Below, in pieces: positions 31,532 to 38,604 of a stretch of 64,000 nt of DNA. Position 1 is the first letter of the stretch; the number at the start of each line of letters is the position of its first letter. The position numbers and the translations under genes were made by a program. Source of the DNA: Hamadaea sp013361475 (GTDB taxonomy: Bacteria; Actinomycetota; Actinomycetes; Mycobacteriales; Micromonosporaceae); contig NZ_JBFAHM010000016.1 of NCBI RefSeq assembly GCF_040654195.1, forward strand, positions 1-64,000, in the 5' to 3' direction. The notes under the pieces were generated by a model. That model was not told the DNA's origin. It made no database searches and was given only the letters and a program-made list of their open reading frames with translations.

Positions 31532-32317
31532 ATGGGACTGGCACCGGCCTGCGAAATCACCCGCGACTATCTGTCGGCCTCGATGGATGGCGCAGTCGCC
31601 TCGACGGAGGGCGCGCCATCGGCCGAGGCGGATCGGCACCTGGCCGGGTGCGACTCGTGTTCGGCCTGGTGGCAGCGGGTCCAGCAGCTCGACCGGCTGA
31701 CGCGTACGGCGATCGCGCTGCCGACCCCGGGGCTCGGCGAGGAGGCACTGGCGGCCATCGTCGCCGCTGCGCCGAAGCGCTCCCGGTTGCCCAACGTGCT
31801 CCGGATCGCGCTGCTGTGCGTGGGGCTGGCGCAGTTCCTCCTCGGCGTCGCCCAGATCAGCAGCCTCGCGGCGGGCGGCTCCCACTCGCACGATCCCGTG
31901 GTGGCCGCCGTCTCGTCCGGGCACCTGTGGCACGAATCGGCCGCCTGGAACGTCGCGATCGGGGCCGCGCTGGCCTGGCTCGCCTGGCGGCGTACGCGTC
32001 CCGGCGGGCTCCTGCCGGTGATGACAGCCTTCGTCGCCGTGCTGACGCTGCTGACGGTCAACGACGCGATCATCGGCCGGGTCGAGGTCAGCCGCATCCT
32101 GTCGCACGGCTTCGTCCTCGTCGGGTTCGCCCTGCTTTTGGTGCTCAACCGGCGTGGATTCGGCGAACCGCCCGGCGACCGCAGGCCGAAGCCGTGGCGG
32201 ATCGGCGGGCCGTCGGACGGGATCGCCGAGGACGGGCCGTTGGCGACGGTGCACCCGCTGCCGGTGCGGGTGGCGTACCGGCAGCAGGTCACCGTGCAGC
32301 AGCGGCGCGCCGCCTGA
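31532..32317 (+). CDS. Zinc-type anti-sigma factor with multi-helix membrane domain
   Basis: Protein of 261 residues. The N-terminal domain has CEITRDYLSASMDG and HLAGCDSCSAWW (HxxxCxxC, about 35-42), the zinc anti-sigma fold. About five transmembrane helices follow (between residues 88 and 210), so it is a polytopic membrane protein, and the tail of about 45 residues is cytoplasmic. Start uncertain: ATG 31532 chosen, 31523 or 31478 possible; GGGAAC (31495-31500) followed after 17 nt by CGACAA could be an ECF promoter. Divergent from the SigC-like gene, its likely partner. A His-rich loop (SHSHD) could sense metal. Confidence 0.82.
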   Translation: MGLAPACEITRDYLSASMDGAVASTEGAPSAEADRHLAGCDSCSAWWQRVQQLDRLTRTAIALPTPGLGEEALAAIVAAAPKRSRLPNVLRIALLCVGLAQFLLGVAQISSLAAGGSHSHDPVVAAVSSGHLWHESAAWNVAIGAALAWLAWRRTRPGGLLPVMTAFVAVLTLLTVNDAIIGRVEVSRILSHGFVLVGFALLLVLNRRGFGEPPGDRRPKPWRIGGPSDGIAEDGPLATVHPLPVRVAYRQQVTVQQRRAA

Positions 32318-32323
32318 CCCGGC

Positions 32324-33076
32324 TCAGGCCTGGGCGGCCAGCCATTCGGCGAAGGTGATCTTCCCCGTCCGGTGCGGTTCGTTCCCCGGCACCAGGGTGT
32401 CGTCACCGATGACCGAGCCGAAGTAGGGCGCGGAGTCGTCGTCGACGACCTTCCGCGGGTCGCCGAGCGCGGCGAGCCGCTGCCGCACCGCGTCGGCCAG
32501 CGGAAGGCGCTCCGGCCCGGCGATCTCCACGATGCCGTTGACCGGCGGCGCCACCGCCACCTCGGCCACGTATGCCGCGACTTCCGCGGCGGCGAGCGGC
32601 TGGAGGGTCTTGGAGGTCACCCGGACTTCGTCGCCGACCATCGAGGAGTCCGCGATGCCCTTCAGGAACTCGAAGAACTGGGTGGCCCGGACGATCGTGT
32701 ACGGCACTCCCGACGCCCGGATCTGCTTCTCCTGAGCCATCTTGGCCTTCAGATAGAACGCGTCGTCACCGGCTCGATCAAGGCCGATGATCGACAGTGC
32801 CACATGGTGGCCGACACCCGCGGCCACCTCGGCCTCGGCCAGGTTGCGACCCGACGAGGTGAAGAAGGCCATGACCCCGTCCGGCGTGAACACCGGCGGG
32901 TTCGTGACGTCGACGACCACCTGCGCGCCCGCGAGGGCGTCGGCGAGGCCCTCGCCGGTCGTGCTGTCGACGCCCGACGACGGGGACGCCGCGACGGCTT
33001 CGTGGCCCTGATCGCGCAGGATCCCCACGACCTGCGATCCGATGAGTCCCGTGCCCCCGATGACGACGATTTTCAT
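32324..33076 (-). CDS. NmrA-like NAD(P)-binding oxidoreductase
   Basis: Atypical SDR of 250 residues. Nucleotide loop GGTGLIG (about 7-13) after strand MKIVVI; later segments VVDVTNPP, HHVALSIIGLDRAGDDAFYLKAKMAQE and VPYTIVRATQFFEF are typical of NmrA / NAD(P)H-quinone-type or sugar-epimerase-like proteins. ATG at 33076 with a GAGGTT ribosome-binding site. Divergent from the Rrf2 regulator, so it may respond to redox or NO signals (inference). Its 3' end nearly touches the anti-sigma gene. Confidence 0.87.
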   Translation of the reverse strand: MKIVVIGGTGLIGSQVVGILRDQGHEAVAASPSSGVDSTTGEGLADALAGAQVVVDVTNPPVFTPDGVMAFFTSSGRNLAEAEVAAGVGHHVALSIIGLDRAGDDAFYLKAKMAQEKQIRASGVPYTIVRATQFFEFLKGIADSSMVGDEVRVTSKTLQPLAAAEVAAYVAEVAVAPPVNGIVEIAGPERLPLADAVRQRLAALGDPRKVVDDDSAPYFGSVIGDDTLVPGNEPHRTGKITFAEWLAAQA

Positions 33077-33095
33077 GACGAACCTCCACGGTCTA

Positions 33096-33155
33096 ACTCG
33101 GATAAATTCTATCCGAGATGCTACCCGGACACATTCGGTCCGAGTCAAGTAGCAT
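33096..33155 (+). promoter_or_regulatory. Tandem Rrf2 operators and leaderless -10 box
   Basis: CTCGGATA-aattc-TATCCGAG (33097-33117) is a perfect 8-bp dyad. A second, degenerate copy aligned base by base (ACCCGGAC...GTCCGAG, 33123-33144) follows 27 bp later. -10 TAGCAT (33150-33155) is 6 nt before the Rrf2 GTG. The first dyad lies just upstream of the NmrA-like gene, the second in the Rrf2 promoter, so both genes are likely repressed. Confidence 0.8.
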
Positions 33156-33161
33156 GGGCGC

Positions 33162-33650
33162 GTGAAGTTGAGCGGCGGCGTGGAATGGGCTCTGCACTGC
33201 TGTGTGGTGCTCACCACCGCCCAGTCGCCGGTCCCGGTGACCCAGCTCGCCGACCTTCACGACGTCTCCGGCAGTTACCTCGCCAAGCAGCTCCAAGCCC
33301 TGTCCCGCGCCGGGATCGTCCAATCCGTCCAGGGTCATGCCGGCGGCTACCGGCTGACCCGGCCCGCTGCCGAGATCACCGTGCTCGACGTGGTCGAGGC
33401 GATCGACGGGCCAGGGTCGACCTTCCTGTGCACCGAGATCCGGCAGCGTGGCCCGCTGGCGACGCCGCCCGAGCAGTGCACGAAGCTGTGCCCGGTGCAC
33501 CGGGCGATGCTGCGAGCCGACCACGCGTGGCGAGCCGCGCTCCGCGCCACGACGATCGCCGACCTCGTCGCCGACGTCGAGCGGGACAGCGGCCCGCAGG
33601 CGCTCCCCCGCGTCGGCGACTGGCTGGCCGGACAGCTCCGTCAGGCCTGA
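33162..33650 (+). CDS. Rrf2-family regulator with three-cysteine cluster
   Basis: Regulator of 162 residues. HTH region VEWALHCCVVLTTAQSPVPVTQLADLHDVSGSYLAKQLQAL (split; about 7-47), wing QGHAGGYRLTRP. The dimer region holds Cys about 87, 105 and 109 (FLCTEIR, EQCTKLCPVH), the spacing used by Rrf2 proteins such as NsrR/IscR to bind an iron-sulfur cluster. Sensing of NO, redox or iron is therefore likely. Leaderless GTG. Acts on the dyads at 33096-33144. The 3' end overlaps the convergent SDR gene by 10 bp. Confidence 0.9.
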   Translation: MKLSGGVEWALHCCVVLTTAQSPVPVTQLADLHDVSGSYLAKQLQALSRAGIVQSVQGHAGGYRLTRPAAEITVLDVVEAIDGPGSTFLCTEIRQRGPLATPPEQCTKLCPVHRAMLRADHAWRAALRATTIADLVADVERDSGPQALPRVGDWLAGQLRQA

Positions 33651-34405
33651 CGCGTCGGCAGCACCACCAGCTGACGCAGATTGACGTGCCGAGGCCGGCT
33701 CACCGCGTACGCGACCAAGTCGGCGATCTCCCCGGCGGACAGCCCGCCCAGCGCCTCGAACATACCGCCGAGCTGCCGGCTCAGGGTGGGATTGTCGATA
33801 TGGTGGCCCAGTTCGGTGTCGGTCAGGCCGGGCTCGATGTTGGTGACGCGCACGTCGCGCGGGCCGAACTCGGTCCGCAGCCCGGCCGACAGATGCGTCA
33901 GCGCCGCCTTCGTCGCCCCGTAGACCGCGTAGTCGGGGAAGGTCACGTGCGCGCCGATCGAGGAGATGTTCACCAGGTCGGCCGTCCGGCCCTCGGCCGC
34001 CGCCTCGATCAGGTCGGCCGAGAACGCCCGGATGACCCGCAGCACACCGGTCACGTTGGTGTCGATCATGCGCTGCCATTCGTCCTCCCGACCGGCGGCG
34101 ATCGGGTTGGGCAGCATCACCCCGGCCGAGTTGACCACCAGGTCCACCCGCCCGTACGCCCGGCGTACGGCTTCGGCGGCCGACGTCACGGCGGCGCTGT
34201 CGGTGACGTCGGTGGCGACCGCGACCGCCTGACCTCCGTCGGCGACGATCTTCTCGGCGAGGCCGGCGATCCGGTCGGCCCGGCGGGCCAGCAGCGCCAC
34301 GCGTACGCCGGACGCGGCCAGCAGCTCGGCGACGGCCGCCCCCATGCCGCTGGCGGCTCCGGTGACGACGGCGGTGCGGTTGTTCAGGCTGTCGAAGTAA
34401 GTCAT
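33641..34405 (-). CDS. Short-chain dehydrogenase/reductase
   Basis: Classical SDR of 254 residues: TGAASGMG (about 15-22), NSAG (in VVNSAGVMLP), ISSIGA with catalytic Ser, YGATK with catalytic Tyr and Lys (about 160-164), and EPGLTDTEL. An Arg pair after beta-2 (LARRADRI) favours NADP(H). Substrate unknown; the family includes clavulanate-type and serine 3-dehydrogenase-like enzymes. ATG at 34405 chosen; the open frame upstream would run through the promoter shared with the XRE regulator. That divergent MmyB-like regulator is the probable controller. Confidence 0.88.
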   Translation of the reverse strand: MTYFDSLNNRTAVVTGAASGMGAAVAELLAASGVRVALLARRADRIAGLAEKIVADGGQAVAVATDVTDSAAVTSAAEAVRRAYGRVDLVVNSAGVMLPNPIAAGREDEWQRMIDTNVTGVLRVIRAFSADLIEAAAEGRTADLVNISSIGAHVTFPDYAVYGATKAALTHLSAGLRTEFGPRDVRVTNIEPGLTDTELGHHIDNPTLSRQLGGMFEALGGLSAGEIADLVAYAVSRPRHVNLRQLVVLPTRQA

Positions 34406-34507
34406 GCCGAAAGCCTGCGACGATTCGCGGACCCTACCCAGGGGCGAGATCAACCTAGGTCTAGCAGTACCAGGATCAGTGCGAGCCGCTGAGGCAGACT
34501 GGTCGGC

Positions 34508-35341
34508 GTGCAAGAGATCGGTGAGTTCCTGCGTACGCGTCGCGCCCGGATCAGCCCGGCCGAAGCCGGGTTGCCCGACTACGGACGGCGACGCGTACCG
34601 GGGTTGCGCCGCGAGGAGATCGCGCAGCTGGCCGGCGTGAGCGTCGACTACTACACGCGACTGGAGCAGGGCCGGGGCACCGGCGTCTCGGACGCGGTCC
34701 TCGACGCGATCGCCCGGGTGCTGCGCCTGGACGCCACCGAGCGGGATCACCTCCGCAACCTGGTCCGCCCGGCGAAGCCGGCCGCCCCGGTGAGACCGGC
34801 CAAGCTACGGCCGGAGCTGCGCCGGATGCTGGACCTCATGGAGTCGGTCCCCGCCTTCGTGCTCGGCCGGCGAATGGACCTCGTCGCATGGAACGCGCTG
34901 GCCGACGCGGTCGCCGGATTCAGCGCCATGACCGGGCCGCGCAATGTGGCGTACCAGACCTTCTTGGAGCCGAGAGCACGCGACTTCTACCGCGACTGGG
35001 CCGCGGTGGCCGAGGAGACCGTGGCCTACCTGCGCCGGGACGCGGGCCGTCACCCCGGCGACCCGCAGCTGGCCGCGCTGGTCGGCAAGCTGTCGCTGCG
35101 CGAGCCGGTGTTCCGCGAGCTGTGGGCGGCGCACACGGTGAAGGAGAAGACGCACGGGCGCAAGCTGCTGCGGCATGCCGTCGTCGGCGACCTCGACCTC
35201 GCCTACGAGACGTTCGCGCTGCCCGGCGACCCCGACCACCTGATGGTCACCTACATCGCCGAGGCGGGCTCGCCGACCGACGAACGCCTCCGGCTGCTGG
35301 CCAGCTGGGCGGCCACCCCCGCCGAACCACCGGTCAGGTAG
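34508..35341 (+). CDS. XRE-family regulator, MmyB-like ligand domain
   Basis: Regulator of 277 residues. N-terminal HTH: IGEFLRTRRARISPAEAGL, then VPGLRREEIAQLAGVSVDYYTRLEQGRG (split; about 2-60). The C-terminal MmyB-like LBD (PAS-like, about 95-270) has the segments FVLGRRMDLVAWNALADAV and RDFYRDWAAVAEETVAYLR. This family often represses a divergent SDR gene, exactly as placed here. GTG at 34508, 7 nt after a CAGACT box. No clear dyad is seen in the 100-bp gap. Followed by palindromic element C2. Confidence 0.9.
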   Translation: MQEIGEFLRTRRARISPAEAGLPDYGRRRVPGLRREEIAQLAGVSVDYYTRLEQGRGTGVSDAVLDAIARVLRLDATERDHLRNLVRPAKPAAPVRPAKLRPELRRMLDLMESVPAFVLGRRMDLVAWNALADAVAGFSAMTGPRNVAYQTFLEPRARDFYRDWAAVAEETVAYLRRDAGRHPGDPQLAALVGKLSLREPVFRELWAAHTVKEKTHGRKLLRHAVVGDLDLAYETFALPGDPDHLMVTYIAEAGSPTDERLRLLASWAATPAEPPVR

Positions 35342-35355
35342 GCGCTGCTCCCTGG

Positions 35356-35420
35356 GCGCTGGATCAGGGATCCCAGTCGAATCTTGCCCCAAGATTCGAC
35401 CCGGATCCCTGATCCAGCGC
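35356..35420. repeat. Intergenic palindromic element, family C copy 2
   Basis: 65-bp element. Outer stem GCGCTGGATCAGGGATCC (35356-35373) with its complement (35403-35420). Inner stem TCGAATCTTG / CAAGATTCGA (35377-35386 / 35390-35399). It has the same plan as copy 1 with one compensated change in the stem (AGGGTTCC to AGGGATCC, matched on the other side), which shows that pairing is preserved. Lies between co-directional genes. Confidence 0.9.
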
Positions 35421-35478
35421 TTGATGATGTGCCGGGTTGGCATGCGACGCGCCGCCGGACCGGCTACCGTTGCGCCCC

Positions 35479-36711
35479 ATGAGTTCCTCCGCCCGACGCC
35501 GCCTGACCGTCGTGCTCACCGTCGCGGCCCTCGCGGTCCCCTGGAGCACCCCGTCGGCGGCGCTGGCGGAACCGACCTCCACTCCTACCGCGACGGCCAG
35601 CGCCGGCGCACCGATCCCCTGTCCGAAGGCGATCGCGCCGAAGACCTCCCGGCCGAAGCGGCCGACTCCCCCGGCGGACAACCCTGCACAGAAGGCCCTC
35701 GGCGGCGAGCAGCTCGCCTCACCCGGTCTGGTCGTCTCGTCCGGCGTCGCCGGCCCGCCCGCGAACACCGCGATCTCCTGGCTGGTCGCCGATCTCGACA
35801 CCGGCGAGATCCTGGGCGCGTGCGGCGCTCACGAGTACGGCACGCCCGCCAGCGTGCAGAAGCTGCTGCTGACCGCCACCTACCTGGACAAACTCGACCC
35901 GAAGCAGGTCGCCACCGTCACCCACGCCGACCTGGCGCAGGTGCCCTCCGACAGTTCCCTCGTCGGCCTGGTCGAGGGCGGCAAGTACAGCGTCGAGACC
36001 CTGTGGCTCGGTCTGCTGCTCCAGTCGGGCAACGACGCCGCAACCGTGCTGGCCCGGCTCGGCGGCGGGACCGTGGCGGCGGGCGTACAGGGGATGAACG
36101 CCGAGGCGGACAAGCTCGGGGCTTTCCAGACGCACGCGGTGACCCCGTCGGGCTATGACGGCGCCGGGCAGTTCACCAGCGCGTACGACCTGGCGTTGAT
36201 CGCCCGGGTCTGCTTCGACAACGAGACCTTCCGCAAGTACGCGCTGACGCAGCGTACGCAGATCCCCGCGCAGCCGCCGAAGCACAAGGGCTTCCAGATC
36301 CAGAACGAGAACCAGCTGATCTACAAGTACCCCGGCGCTCTCGGCGGCAAGACGGGGTTCACCAGTCTGGCCCGGCACACCTACGTCGGTGCGGCCGAAC
36401 GCAACGGCCGTCGCCTCGTCGTGACGCTCATGGGCGCCGAACCCAAGCCGCAGCGCGGTTGGCAGCAGGGCGCCGCCCTGCTCGACTGGGGTTTCAGTCT
36501 CCCGTCGGGCACCTCGGTCGGGCACCTCGTGACGCCGGAGGAGGCGCATCCGGCCCCGTCCCCGAGCGGTTCGGCCGGCGCCCCGATGATCGCCGAGGCG
36601 GCGACCAGCAGCATGTGGGCGCCGATCCCGATCGCCGCCGGGGTGGCCGTCGCCACGGGGCTGTCCGTCCTCGTGGGACTCTTCCGGATACGCCGTCGGC
36701 GTCGCGCCTGA
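35479..36711 (+). CDS. D-alanyl-D-alanine carboxypeptidase (S11, DacC-like)
   Basis: Exported penicillin-binding protein of 410 residues. N-terminal signal (about 1-30, ends ALAEP), Thr/Pro-rich stretch, then a peptidase S11 domain with SVQK (SxxK with catalytic Ser, about 125-128), SGN (about 185-187) and KTG (about 302-304, GGKTGFT). A C-terminal helix (about 378-400) followed by RIRRRRRA anchors it in the membrane. Trims the terminal D-Ala of peptidoglycan side chains outside the cell. ATG at 35479 chosen since the codon at 35437 precedes the -10-like TACCGT (35465-35470). Confidence 0.9.
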   Translation: MSSSARRRLTVVLTVAALAVPWSTPSAALAEPTSTPTATASAGAPIPCPKAIAPKTSRPKRPTPPADNPAQKALGGEQLASPGLVVSSGVAGPPANTAISWLVADLDTGEILGACGAHEYGTPASVQKLLLTATYLDKLDPKQVATVTHADLAQVPSDSSLVGLVEGGKYSVETLWLGLLLQSGNDAATVLARLGGGTVAAGVQGMNAEADKLGAFQTHAVTPSGYDGAGQFTSAYDLALIARVCFDNETFRKYALTQRTQIPAQPPKHKGFQIQNENQLIYKYPGALGGKTGFTSLARHTYVGAAERNGRRLVVTLMGAEPKPQRGWQQGAALLDWGFSLPSGTSVGHLVTPEEAHPAPSPSGSAGAPMIAEAATSSMWAPIPIAAGVAVATGLSVLVGLFRIRRRRRA

Positions 36712-36723
36712 GCGACAGCCCGT

Positions 36724-36791
36724 CTGGAGAATGCGACTGGAGGTTGCGCCTAGAGGTTGCGTCTGCTGGAGGCTGCGGCTAGAGGTTGCGG
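36724..36791. repeat. Tandem repeat, 13-bp unit x 5
   Basis: Five imperfect copies of CTGGAGGTTGCGC/CTAGAGGTTGCGG (36724-36736, 36737-36749, 36750-36762, 36766-36778, 36779-36791), with three extra bases (CTG) before the fourth. The last unit includes the stop codon of the leftward amidase gene. Fills the convergent gap after the carboxypeptidase gene. Unit length equals that of the repeat at 20362. Confidence 0.88.
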
Positions 36792-38206
36792 AAGATCGCC
36801 GGGTTCACCTGGAACGGCGTACGCCGCACCGGATGCGCCTGCTCGGCGGCGTACGCGATCTGCAGCAGACGCGCGTCGTTCCACGGGCGCGCCACGAGCA
36901 TCAGTCCCTTGGGCCGGCGGTTGTTCTCGGCGTACGCGGCCGGAATCACGATGCTCGGCCAGCCGGCCCGAGCCGCCCAGGAGCAGCCGGACGCCCCGGT
37001 GAAGGCGAGGAACTCGTTCCCGCCGAGCGCGGCGAGCAGGCTTTCGGTGGCGAAGGCGAGGTCACGCGCCCGGGTCTGCTCGTACGCCGGCCGCTGCGCG
37101 ACGTGGTCGATCGCGAGCGCGGTGTCGACGTGGACCTGCCGGAACTTGAGGGCGACCTCCGCATGCTCCAGGTTGAAGGCCTGGATGTCGGCCAGCGTAC
37201 GCATCGGCGAGTCCTGGCCGAGCCCGGCGAGATAGCGGTCGACCGCCGGGGCGAACTCGTAGTGGAGAACGGCGAGTTCGTCTTCGTGCCCGCTCTCCGG
37301 CATCTCCACGTCCACAAGGGACGCTCCGGCCTGGCGTAGTGCGGCGAGCGCGGCGTGCGGGAAGTCGGCGTCGTCGGACTGGACGACGGCGATCCGTGCG
37401 CCGCGCAGGTGGCGTACGTCGAAGACGAGGTTCTGCAACGCCTCGGCGACCCCGCCGGACGCGGCGGTCACCGGGTCGGCGACGTCCGGACCGGCGATCG
37501 CGGCGAGCAGCACGGCCGCGTCCGCCACCGTACGCGTCATCGGCCCGGCGGTGTCCTGGCTGGGCGCGATCGGCAGGATCCCCGTCCGGCTCACCAGGCC
37601 CAATGTCGGCTTCATCCCGACCAGACTCTGATAGTCGGCCGGGCTGGTGATCGAGCCGTCGGTCTCGGTGCCCACGGTCAGGGGTGCGTACCCGAGGGCG
37701 GCGGCGACGCCGGAGCCGCTGCTGCTGCCGCTCGGCGTGATCGCCGTGTCGTACGCGTTGAGCACCTGCCCGCCGAGGGAGGAGTAGCCCGACGGCATGT
37801 CCTCGGTGAGGAAGTTCGCCAGTTCGGACAGGTTCGTCTTGCCCAGCACGACGGCGCCGGCCGCCCGGAGTTTGGCGACGATCGGGGCGTCCAACATCGG
37901 CATGCTGTGCTCCAAGGCGAGCGCGCCGCCGGTGGTCGGCAGTCCGGCGACGTCGATGTTGTCCTTGACCAGCATGGGGATGCCCTCGATCGGGCTACGC
38001 GCGCCCTCCTCCCGGCGTACGCGGTCGCTCTCCTCCGCCTGCTCCAGCGCGTCCGGGGCGAGGCAGCGGATCGCGCCGAACACGGCGTCGTACCGGCTGA
38101 TCCGGTCGAGGTGGGCCGAGACGAGGTCACGGCTCGTGATCTCGCCGGAGTCGAGGAGGGTACGCAGGCCGGCGACGGTGGCGGTGGCGAGGTCGGGGAG
38201 GCTCAC
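36779..38206 (-). CDS. Amidase-signature family hydrolase
   Basis: Protein of 475 residues. The signature region holds the Ser-cisSer-Lys triad: Lys in MLVKDNIDVAG (about 79), cis-Ser in GSSSGSG (about 158-164) and the nucleophile Ser of TETDGSITSPA (about 180-185). Closest in pattern to secondary amidases / peptide amidases rather than GatA because no tRNA-Asn/Gln context is present and the protein stands alone. ATG at 38206. The stop codon lies in the fifth copy of the 13-bp repeat. Substrate unknown. Confidence 0.9.
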   Translation of the reverse strand: MSLPDLATATVAGLRTLLDSGEITSRDLVSAHLDRISRYDAVFGAIRCLAPDALEQAEESDRVRREEGARSPIEGIPMLVKDNIDVAGLPTTGGALALEHSMPMLDAPIVAKLRAAGAVVLGKTNLSELANFLTEDMPSGYSSLGGQVLNAYDTAITPSGSSSGSGVAAALGYAPLTVGTETDGSITSPADYQSLVGMKPTLGLVSRTGILPIAPSQDTAGPMTRTVADAAVLLAAIAGPDVADPVTAASGGVAEALQNLVFDVRHLRGARIAVVQSDDADFPHAALAALRQAGASLVDVEMPESGHEDELAVLHYEFAPAVDRYLAGLGQDSPMRTLADIQAFNLEHAEVALKFRQVHVDTALAIDHVAQRPAYEQTRARDLAFATESLLAALGGNEFLAFTGASGCSWAARAGWPSIVIPAAYAENNRRPKGLMLVARPWNDARLLQIAYAAEQAHPVRRTPFQVNPAIFRNL

Positions 38207-38287
38207 CGCCGGAAGGTATCAACCGCCGGTGCGGCTGTCGATCATGCCGGAGGTGCGGTGGTTTCGGCCTCCCTGGCGGAAAGCGAG

Positions 38288-38320
38288 GAGCCCGGCCCAC
38301 GCATGCAGTGGGCCGGGCTC
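38288..38320 (-). terminator. Hairpin terminator of the small-protein gene
   Basis: A perfect 13-bp stem GAGCCCGGCCCAC (38288-38300) with its complement (38308-38320) and loop GCATGCA begins 10 bp after the stop of the 51-residue gene on the minus strand. Confidence 0.8.
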
Positions 38321-38329
38321 GTCGAAGGG

Positions 38330-38485
38330 TCAGATCGTACCTAGGTCCCGGGTCTGCCGGCGGCGCGCCTTCAGGGCGATCCGCTTGGCATGCCGGGGCT
38401 CGCCGGCCGGAGGGTTGATGCTACGGGCCTTCGCCCTCGGTTCGTCCTGCAGGAACAGTTCGGTGAGGGCACGCGGGTAGGTCAC
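38330..38485 (-). CDS. Small basic protein, 51 residues
   Basis: A short gene of 51 codons, GTG start at 38485. Reasons to believe it: a strong ribosome-binding site (GAAGGAG, 6 nt before GTG), G/C-rich third bases, and a dedicated hairpin terminator 10 bp after the stop. The product starts TYPRALTELFLQDEPRAK and its C-terminal half is very basic (RHAKRIALKARRRQTRDL), so it may bind RNA, DNA or ribosomes. No family recognised. It stands alone between amidase and HTH-MurA genes. Confidence 0.7.
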   Translation of the reverse strand: MTYPRALTELFLQDEPRAKARSINPPAGEPRHAKRIALKARRRQTRDLGTI

Positions 38486-38604
38486 AAGACTCCTTCTCTG
38501 CCCGCCAGGCGTTCCGGCGGACAGAGCAGACCTTACGACCGGCCCGTGAGCTGCACACTCGGCAAATGACCCGATACCCCTCCACCGGGTTCTCTGCTAA
38601 CTTT

